Assembly: GCA_019423795.1 (NCBI GenBank)
Contig: JAHZAT010000054.1
Location: forward strand, 1-30,537
Length of the DNA stretch: 30,537 nt
DNA from: Clostridiales bacterium
GTDB taxonomy: Bacteria > Bacillota > Clostridia > Lachnospirales > Lachnospiraceae
Direction of reading: 5' to 3'
Position 1 is the first letter of the stretch. Each line of letters opens with the position of its first letter. Of this stretch, positions 24,835 through 30,537 are shown in pieces. The translations under genes were made by a program, and so were the position numbers. The notes under the pieces were generated by a model, which was given only the letters and a program-made list of their open reading frames with translations, did not search any database and had not been told where the DNA came from.

Positions 24835-25410
24835 CTAAATAAGTCCTGAGAATCCGAAGAATGCGATCGCCATTAATCCTGCTGTTAACAGTGTGATAGG
24901 CATTCCTTTGAAAGATTCTGGGATGTTGTTGTATTCCATCTTTTCACGGATACCAGCAAGGATCACGATAGCAATTAAGAATCCTACAGAGATACCAATA
25001 CCATTGACTATGCTGGCGATGAAACTATAGTCGTTCTGTACGTTTGTTAATGCTGTACCAAGAACTGCACAGTTTGTTGTGATCAGTGGAAGGAATACTC
25101 CCAGAGATTCATATAATGCTGGCATAGATTTCTTTAATACCATTTCTACGAACTGTACTAATGCTGCGATTACCAGGATAAATACGATCGTATTTAAGTA
25201 TGTTAAATCTGTTGGTACTAATAAAAATGTATAAATTAAATTTGTAACTGCTGATGCGATGGTAATAACGAAGAGAACGGCTGCACCCATTCCGGCTGCT
25301 GTCTCAACTTTCTTAGAAACTCCAAGGAAAGGACATAAACCAAGGAACTGGCTTAATACAACGTTATTTACCAGGGCTGAGCCGATGGCAATTAACAATA
25401 AACTTTTCAT
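24835..25410 (-). CDS. rnfA: Rnf complex subunit A, membrane protein
   Basis: Integral membrane subunit, 191 residues with about six hydrophobic helices. It carries the family signatures NNVVLSQFLGLCPFLGVSKK near the N-terminus and LITTNCAVLG in the fourth segment; the Cys in each is thought to hold a [2Fe-2S] cluster at the RnfA-RnfE interface. It pairs with the homologous RnfE encoded just upstream (11-base gap) and contributes to the sodium or proton path. Confidence 0.97.
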   Translation of the reverse strand: MKSLLLIAIGSALVNNVVLSQFLGLCPFLGVSKKVETAAGMGAAVLFVITIASAVTNLIYTFLLVPTDLTYLNTIVFILVIAALVQFVEMVLKKSMPALYESLGVFLPLITTNCAVLGTALTNVQNDYSFIASIVNGIGISVGFLIAIVILAGIREKMEYNNIPESFKGMPITLLTAGLMAIAFFGFSGLI

Positions 25411-25421
25411 TCTGATCCTCC

Positions 25422-26126
25422 TTATTTGTCATCTACAGTTGTGTCAAAAAAGCTTCTGGAACCACAAGCACTGTTTCCACAGTGAGCACAGTCTCCACAT
25501 CCACTTGTCTGTGGCTGTCCTGGTTTCTGAGGTTTTTTGCTCTTAACTTTATTCTGGATTGCTACTAAGCATGCAAGTACAAAGAATGCTCCAGGTGCCA
25601 GAATAAAGATTGTGATTGGTTCATATGCAGATGGCATTACCTGCATTCCAAAGATCTGTCCTGCTCCTAATAATTCACGGAATGCTCCTAAAATTGTCAG
25701 GGCAATTGTAAATCCAAGTCCCATTCCAAGTCCGTCAAAGAAGGAGTTGATCGGTCCATTCTTTGCTGCAAAGGATTCTGCACGTCCAAGGATGATACAG
25801 TTTACTACGATCAGTGGGATATATAATCCTAATGCATCGTTAACTGCTGGAACATATCCCTGTAATAAGAACTGTACGATCGTTACCAGAGATGCGATAA
25901 CTACGATGTATCCTGGGATACGTACACGATCAGGGATAACATTTCTTAATGCGGAAATGATCATGTTAGAAAACATTAATACGGCTGTTGTTGAAAGCCC
26001 CATTCCTGCACCGTTGATCGCAGATGTTGTTACTGCTAATGTAGGACACATACCTAACATTAATACGAAGGTAGGGTTTTCTTTTACGATACCATTAATC
26101 AATCGTTCCATTGGATTTGGTTTCAT
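25422..26126 (-). CDS. rnfE: Rnf complex subunit E with a Cys-rich C-terminal tail
   Basis: Membrane partner of RnfA, 234 residues with about six helices and the conserved LMLGMCPTLAVT and IPLIVVNCIILGR segments. After the last helix (about residue 190) comes a basic linker and then an unusual tail with Cys at 210, 213, 216 and 221 (CGDCAHCGNSAC), which could bind a metal or iron-sulfur centre. Most RnfE proteins I know of end soon after the last helix. It starts 2 bases after the rnfG stop. Confidence 0.96.
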   Translation of the reverse strand: MKPNPMERLINGIVKENPTFVLMLGMCPTLAVTTSAINGAGMGLSTTAVLMFSNMIISALRNVIPDRVRIPGYIVVIASLVTIVQFLLQGYVPAVNDALGLYIPLIVVNCIILGRAESFAAKNGPINSFFDGLGMGLGFTIALTILGAFRELLGAGQIFGMQVMPSAYEPITIFILAPGAFFVLACLVAIQNKVKSKKPQKPGQPQTSGCGDCAHCGNSACGSRSFFDTTVDDK

Positions 26127-26128
26127 GT

Positions 26129-26740
26129 TTAATTACCTCCCTTCAGGCTCTTTGAATATGCAACACAGCTGTTAACTGCACTTGTGACAGCACGGCTAGT
26201 GATCGTTGCACCACTGATGGCATCTACTTTAGAATCATCGTTCTTACCAGATCCATCTTTTACAACTTCAAATCTGTCTGCTTTTTTGTTTTTAAAGTTA
26301 CTCTTAAATTCTGGTTCTTTAGCTTTCATACCTAAACCAGCTGTTTCGCTGATGGATAATGTTTCATAACCATTGACTGTTCCATCATCTCTGACACCTA
26401 CGGATAAAGTTACATCTCCACCGTATCCTTCTGGGTTTGTTACAGAGAATACATATCCAAGTTCTTTTCCGTTTTTGTCAACTGCTTTTACGACTTCAGA
26501 AATTGTGTTCTGTCCAAGATCATTTTTCTTTAAGACAGCTGCTACGTCTTTCTGATCTAATTTTACTGTATCAAATTTCGCTGCATCTTCGAATACGGCT
26601 TTGTAAGCTTCCTGTTTTGTCTTCTCTTCCTGTGCGGCGATCGGTGCTTTTGTTACGTTATATACGATACCTAAAAGGAGTCCTGCAATTAATGTGATCA
26701 CACATAATTTAATACAATCCATTACGAGATTCTTATTCAT
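26129..26740 (-). CDS. rnfG: Rnf complex subunit G, covalent flavoprotein
   Basis: Membrane-anchored FMN subunit, 203 residues: one N-terminal helix (about 9-29) and an extracytoplasmic FMN-binding domain. The covalent FMN site is visible as DAISGATITSRAV near residue 173, with the second Thr (T in ITS) as the usual attachment. It overlaps rnfD by 8 bases. Confidence 0.97.
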   Translation of the reverse strand: MNKNLVMDCIKLCVITLIAGLLLGIVYNVTKAPIAAQEEKTKQEAYKAVFEDAAKFDTVKLDQKDVAAVLKKNDLGQNTISEVVKAVDKNGKELGYVFSVTNPEGYGGDVTLSVGVRDDGTVNGYETLSISETAGLGMKAKEPEFKSNFKNKKADRFEVVKDGSGKNDDSKVDAISGATITSRAVTSAVNSCVAYSKSLKGGN

Positions 26741-27680
26741 TGCTCTTACCTCCTTTTTTTACGATTCCAAATGGAGTTGGTACTGTCACTCTCTCGATCA
26801 GTGGAACTAATAAGTTGGCAATGATGATAGAGTAAGATACACCTTCAGCCATTGGTCCGAACAGACGGAATAATCCAGTTAAAATACCAAGAACGATCGC
26901 ATAGATGATCTTTCCGTTCTTTGTAATTGGAGATGTTACGTAGTCTGTTGCCATGAAGATCGCACCTAACATTAATCCACCACTGAAGATCTGTGCTGCC
27001 ATGTAAGATAGATCAAATCCATGACCACCGAAGATCAGTACGAAGATTGCTACAACTGCAACGTAAACACATGGGATGATTGGGGAGATAACTTTCTTAA
27101 ATACTAAATATACTCCACCGATGATCAGTAATAATGCGGATGTTTCACCGATCGTTCCTGGGATAAATCCTAAGAATGATTTCATAACATCAACGCTTTT
27201 TCCCTGTTCCATAACAGCAAGTGGTGTTGCTGTTGTTACACCATCATATGTAAATGTTGTCATTCTTGCTGCAAATGAGATCATTAAGAAACATCTTGCA
27301 CCAAGGGCTGGGTTCATGAAGTTCTGTCCTAGTCCACCGAATACCTGTTTTACAACGATGATCGCGAAAATTCCACCTAAGATCGGCATCCAGAATGGTG
27401 CCTCTGGTGGTAAGTTTAATGCAAGTAACAGTCCGGTTAATGCCGCACTTAAGTCACTTACTGTGATTGGCTGTTTCATAAGTTTCTGGTAAATATACTC
27501 AACGACAACACAGGTAGCAACAGAAATTGCAACTGTCAGTGCCGCAGATGCTCCAAAGATATAGATACCAAAAATTGTAGCGGGTAGTAATGCGATGATA
27601 ACATCTAACATAATCTTTTGTGTTGAACCATTATCTCTTACATGAGGATTGGCTGACACATGATATAATGTTTCGCTCAT
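26733..27680 (-). CDS. rnfD: Rnf complex subunit D, membrane flavoprotein
   Basis: Membrane subunit of 315 residues with about nine hydrophobic segments. A segment DGVTTATPLAV near residue 153 corresponds to the family's covalent FMN-Thr site. GARCFLMISFAARM and the C-terminal FGIVKKGG end are typical. Conversion of electron flow to cation transport is thought to run through RnfD with RnfA, E and G. Good ribosome site; 13 bases after rnfC. Confidence 0.97.
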   Translation of the reverse strand: MSETLYHVSANPHVRDNGSTQKIMLDVIIALLPATIFGIYIFGASAALTVAISVATCVVVEYIYQKLMKQPITVSDLSAALTGLLLALNLPPEAPFWMPILGGIFAIIVVKQVFGGLGQNFMNPALGARCFLMISFAARMTTFTYDGVTTATPLAVMEQGKSVDVMKSFLGFIPGTIGETSALLLIIGGVYLVFKKVISPIIPCVYVAVVAIFVLIFGGHGFDLSYMAAQIFSGGLMLGAIFMATDYVTSPITKNGKIIYAIVLGILTGLFRLFGPMAEGVSYSIIIANLLVPLIERVTVPTPFGIVKKGGKSNE

Positions 27681-27693
27681 ATGTATCTCTCCT

Positions 27694-29010
27694 TTATTTC
27701 TTTCTACGGTTAGCTAATACCTGTTTACGACCTGTCTTCATGGACTGTGCAAGGTTACGTTTTGCTGGACATACGAATGAACATGATCCACACTCAACGC
27801 ATTCTGCTCCATAAAGTTTTTCAAACTCGTCAAACTTGTTATGATCTGCTAATACAGATAATTTTGCTGGCATCAGCTTCTGCGGACAGACGCTTACACA
27901 TCTTCCACAACGAATACAATTGCTTGGCTGGTTTGCAGCAACTTCATCTTTTGTGAACGCTAAGAAGCATGAGAATGTTTTCACAGCTGGTACGTCTGTT
28001 GTAAACATTGCCATACCCATCATAGGTCCACCAGAAATGATCTTTTCAGGCTGTGTTTTAAATCCACCAGCTGCTTCAATCAGTTCTTCTACATTTGTTC
28101 CTGTACGGACTTTAAAGTTGCTTGGGTTTTTGATCGCATCTCCAGTCACTGTCACAATACGTTCATATAATGGTTTTCCGTCTTTGACAGCTTCTTTGAT
28201 CGCTACGATCGTAGCTACATTATCAACGATGCATCCTGCATCTGCTGGTAACATGCTAGAGTTGATACTTCTTCCTGTTGTTGCATAAATTAAAGAACGC
28301 TCTGCACCCTGTGGGTATTTTGTCTTTAATGTTGCAACACTGATTCTTGCATCACCTTTTACCAATGCTTCTACTTTGGCAATTGCATCTTTTTTGTTAT
28401 CTTCAATACCAATGATACCTTTTGCTTTTGGGAACATATCAAGTACGATATTTAATCCTTCAATTAAAAGTTCTGGTGTTTCCATTAATGTGCGGTAATC
28501 ACCTGTGATATAAGGTTCGCACTCGGCTCCATTTACGATGATATACTCGATCGCATCTGGATCTTTTGGAGCTAATTTTACATGTGTTGGGAATCCAGCT
28601 CCACCAAGTCCTACGATTCCGGCTTCTTTGATCGCTGCTAAGACTTCATCTTTAGACATCTGGTCATAAGGTTTTGTCTCGTATGCAACCTCTTTGAATT
28701 CTCCGTCATTCTCAATTACGATAGAGTTAACTTTTGCTCCGGCTGGAGTCATTCTTGGCTCGATCGCTTTAACAGTTCCTGAAACAGAGCTGAAAATGTT
28801 TGCGGATACAAATCCTCCAGCTTCTGCCACCTTCTGGCCTACTAATACCTGGTCACCCTTGCTAACGATTGGTTTTGCAGGGGCACCGATGTGCTGACCT
28901 AAAGGTAAAACAACATCTCCTTTTGGCAGGTATTCGGTGATTGGTGAATTCTTTGCAAATTCTTTACCATCCGCTGGATGAACACCTCCGCTAAATGTAA
29001 ACAATGCCAT
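27694..29010 (-). CDS. rnfC: Rnf complex subunit C, NADH/FMN and iron-sulfur subunit
   Basis: Peripheral subunit that delivers electrons to NAD+. From the ATG at 29010 it is 438 residues, opening MALFTFSGGVHP as RnfC proteins do. GGAAGG lies 6 bases before this ATG, so I prefer it to the ATG 12 codons upstream. The flavin/NADH-binding region is visible at GLGGAGFPTHVK, and two four-Cys clusters at CIRCGRCVSVCP and CVECGSCSFVCP near the C-terminus. It is the first gene of the operon and sits behind a short leader that contains a hairpin and a small ORF. Confidence 0.97.
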   Translation of the reverse strand: MALFTFSGGVHPADGKEFAKNSPITEYLPKGDVVLPLGQHIGAPAKPIVSKGDQVLVGQKVAEAGGFVSANIFSSVSGTVKAIEPRMTPAGAKVNSIVIENDGEFKEVAYETKPYDQMSKDEVLAAIKEAGIVGLGGAGFPTHVKLAPKDPDAIEYIIVNGAECEPYITGDYRTLMETPELLIEGLNIVLDMFPKAKGIIGIEDNKKDAIAKVEALVKGDARISVATLKTKYPQGAERSLIYATTGRSINSSMLPADAGCIVDNVATIVAIKEAVKDGKPLYERIVTVTGDAIKNPSNFKVRTGTNVEELIEAAGGFKTQPEKIISGGPMMGMAMFTTDVPAVKTFSCFLAFTKDEVAANQPSNCIRCGRCVSVCPQKLMPAKLSVLADHNKFDEFEKLYGAECVECGSCSFVCPAKRNLAQSMKTGRKQVLANRRKK

Positions 29011-29011
29011 T

Positions 29012-29068
29012 TTAAGCCTTCCTTTCTTCTTTACATTTTTTTCCATTGCGAAAAAAAAGAGTTCTCAT
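29012..29068 (-). CDS. Possible 18-aa leader peptide upstream of rnfC
   Basis: ATG at 29068 opens an 18-codon frame (MRTLFFRNGKKCKEERKA) ending at TAA 29014-29012, one base before the rnfC ATG. AAAGGAG lies 10 bases before the ATG. The frame runs through the 3' arm and T-tract of the leader hairpin, so its translation would disrupt that hairpin and could couple to rnfC. It is too short to prove as a gene. Confidence 0.35.
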   Translation of the reverse strand: MRTLFFRNGKKCKEERKA

Positions 29069-29081
29069 GAAATGAAAACTC
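29051..29081 (-). terminator. Terminator-like hairpin in the rnf leader (possible attenuator)
   Basis: On the minus strand GAGTTTTC (29081-29074), loop ATTTCAT, GAGAACTC (29066-29059) form an 8-bp stem followed by eight T. It lies after proA and also just downstream of the predicted rnf promoter, so it either ends proA transcripts or attenuates rnf. Confidence 0.7.
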
Positions 29082-29098
29082 CTTTGAACACAAGACTT

Positions 29099-29127
29099 AT
29101 GATATCATAGTCTTTTTTATTTTTCAA
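29099..29127 (-). promoter_or_regulatory. rnf operon promoter
   Basis: TTGAAA (29127-29122), 17 bases, TATCAT (29104-29099) on the minus strand. It lies 89 bases before the rnfC start and 106 bases after the proA stop. Confidence 0.65.
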
Positions 29128-29179
29128 TGTTTTTTTAACATTTTCTTTATATTGCATACAAAATTCTGTGTTTTTTCTT

Positions 29180-29199
29180 CAGAATTCCTTAAAATTCTG
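29180..29199. repeat. CAGAATT inverted repeat between proA and rnf
   Basis: CAGAATT and AATTCTG with a 6-base loop. No T-run follows on the minus strand, so it is not a convincing proA terminator. Further CAGAATT copies lie on either side. Confidence 0.4.
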
Positions 29200-29232
29200 A
29201 AATAAGTTAACAATTCTGTCGACGCTACTACA

Positions 29233-30474
29233 TTATTTACGGATCTGTCCATTGCCATAAATGATAAACTTGGTTGTTGTCAGTGCATCTAATCCCATTG
29301 GTCCTCTGGCATGAATCTTCTGGGTACTGATTCCAATCTCTGCTCCAAATCCAAATTCAAATCCATCCGTAAATCTTGTGGATGCATTCACGTAAACAGC
29401 TGCCGCATCGATCTGATTTAAGAATTCTTGAGCATTCTGGTAGGAATCTGTGATGATCGCTTCGGAATGTCCTGTATTATAATGATTGATATGTGCCACT
29501 GCCTCGTCAAAACTATCAACAGTTTTGACAGAGATGATAGAATCTAAGTATTCTGTTCCCCAGTCTTCTTCTGTTGCTGGGATGACCTGATCATTTAAGG
29601 CACAAACTCTCTCATCTCCACGGATCTGGACACCTTTTTCTAATAAAGCTTCAATGATGGCTGGACCATGACTTTCTAAGATGTTTTTATGTAAGACTAA
29701 AGATTCGCATGTATTGCATGTTCCAAGTCTCTGTGTCTTTGCATTGATGATGATGTTCACTGCCATATCTTTTTGTGCAAATTCATCAACATATACATGA
29801 CAGTTTCCTGTTCCTGTCTCAATAACTGGAACTGTGGAATTCTTTACAACGCTCTTAATCAGTCCTGCACCACCTCTAGGGATCAGAACATCTAAGTAAT
29901 CGTTTAACTGCATCATCTTTGTTGCTGTTTCATGACTTGTATCTGTTAAAAGCTGAATGCTGTATTTTGGCATGTGACATGACTCTAATGCACTCTGAAT
30001 CACGTTTGTAATCGCAAGATTTGAGTTGATCGCATCGCTTCCACCGCGCAGAAGGCATGCATTTCCTGTTTTAAAGCATAATGCAAAAGCATCGGCTGTT
30101 ACATTTGGACGGGATTCGTAGATAATTCCAACAACTCCTAATGGTACTGTCTTCCTTCCGATCAATAGTCCGTTTGGTGTTTTCTGCATATGTTCTACGG
30201 AACCGATTGGATCGTGAAGTTCAGCTACCTGACGAAGTCCTTCTGCCATTGCTTCGATACGGTCAGGATTTAGGGATAAGCGATCGATCAATGCCTCGCT
30301 CATATCATTGCTTTTTGCATTCTCTACATCTTTATAATTCTCACTTAAGATATATTCCTGATTCTGTACCAGACATTTGGCTGCTTCTCTTAATACTTCA
30401 TTCTTATCTTCAATCCCTGCTTTTCCAAGAATTATCGATGCTTCTTTTGCCTGTTTTCCTAATTGTTCTAACAT
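29233..30474 (-). CDS. proA: Gamma-glutamyl phosphate reductase
   Basis: Second enzyme of proline synthesis: NADPH-dependent reduction of gamma-glutamyl phosphate to glutamate semialdehyde. The 413-residue length is normal. The catalytic Cys lies in RLGTCNTCESLV, and other family segments include IGRKTVPLGVVGIIYESRPNVT, CLLRGGSDA, LIPRGGAGLI and GFGAEIGISTQKIHARGPMGL. proB, its usual upstream partner, would lie beyond the window edge; the 63 bases upstream of the ATG hold no clear ribosome site and no recognisable proB end. Confidence 0.97.
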   Translation of the reverse strand: MLEQLGKQAKEASIILGKAGIEDKNEVLREAAKCLVQNQEYILSENYKDVENAKSNDMSEALIDRLSLNPDRIEAMAEGLRQVAELHDPIGSVEHMQKTPNGLLIGRKTVPLGVVGIIYESRPNVTADAFALCFKTGNACLLRGGSDAINSNLAITNVIQSALESCHMPKYSIQLLTDTSHETATKMMQLNDYLDVLIPRGGAGLIKSVVKNSTVPVIETGTGNCHVYVDEFAQKDMAVNIIINAKTQRLGTCNTCESLVLHKNILESHGPAIIEALLEKGVQIRGDERVCALNDQVIPATEEDWGTEYLDSIISVKTVDSFDEAVAHINHYNTGHSEAIITDSYQNAQEFLNQIDAAAVYVNASTRFTDGFEFGFGAEIGISTQKIHARGPMGLDALTTTKFIIYGNGQIRK

Positions 30475-30537
30475 TACGAATGCCGTTACTGAAAACTTAT
30501 AAAAAGTTATAAACCTTTATGTTTCATTCCTACTTCA

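Noticed and set aside
25537..26175. Long plus-strand ORF of about 212 codons opposite rnfE
   Set aside because: A shadow of rnfE codon structure; rnfE has clear family motifs and this frame has none.
1..30537. tRNA or rRNA genes, or an att site for an integrase
   Set aside because: No cloverleaf or rRNA-like segment, and no integrase or recombinase gene, was recognised in the window.

Overview
The window looks like a chromosome segment from an anaerobic gut Firmicute, most likely a Lachnospiraceae member close to Anaerostipes. That placement is an inference from the low-GC codon use, the gene order ylmC/ymxH-type, nrdR, comM, dprA, topA, codY, rpsB, tsf, and a complete six-gene Rnf complex. 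Every gene I accept lies on the minus strand, so transcription runs from high to low coordinates.

The housekeeping part spans about 15.5 to 30.5 kb. In transcription order it holds proA, then rnfC-D-G-E-A-B behind its own promoter and a short leader with a terminator-like hairpin and a small upstream ORF, then a PRC-barrel gene and nrdR. Next come comM-dprA-topA-codY as a tight cluster, and rpsB-tsf with a structured leader and a strong terminator.

The accessory part spans about 15.3 kb down to 0.06 kb. It is markedly more AT-rich and looks like a stacked defence island placed just downstream of tsf. In transcription order it holds a zinc-ribbon protein of unknown function; a PLD-nuclease/SF2 helicase/DUF3427 protein; a NUDIX hydrolase; and a retron. 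The retron consists of a PRTase-like protein, a winged-helix protein, an msr-msd RNA bounded by 11-bp a1/a2 repeats, and a reverse transcriptase with NAxxH, YADD and VTG motifs. A two-gene Kiwa-like pair (KwaA membrane protein, KwaB DUF4868-like) follows directly. The spacing is tight and no terminator is evident inside, so one promoter near 15.31-15.34 kb, behind a perfect 13-bp tandem repeat, could feed the whole set.

Below this lies a 0.7-kb stretch with no credible gene, a complete 2.68-kb IS66-family element (three genes, 20-bp terminal repeats, no target duplication), and a decayed locus. The last part is a small 35-aa gene with a clear promoter, a palindrome and a terminator, followed by a 566-aa protein carrying an Rx4H motif that suggests a HEPN ribonuclease.

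The retron is recognisable as the PRTase plus winged-helix class (type III in published schemes, from memory), and Kiwa is a known system. The least explained parts are the zinc-ribbon / PLD-helicase / NUDIX operon and the small-ORF / HEPN-like pair. These are the best candidates for undescribed defence biology here.
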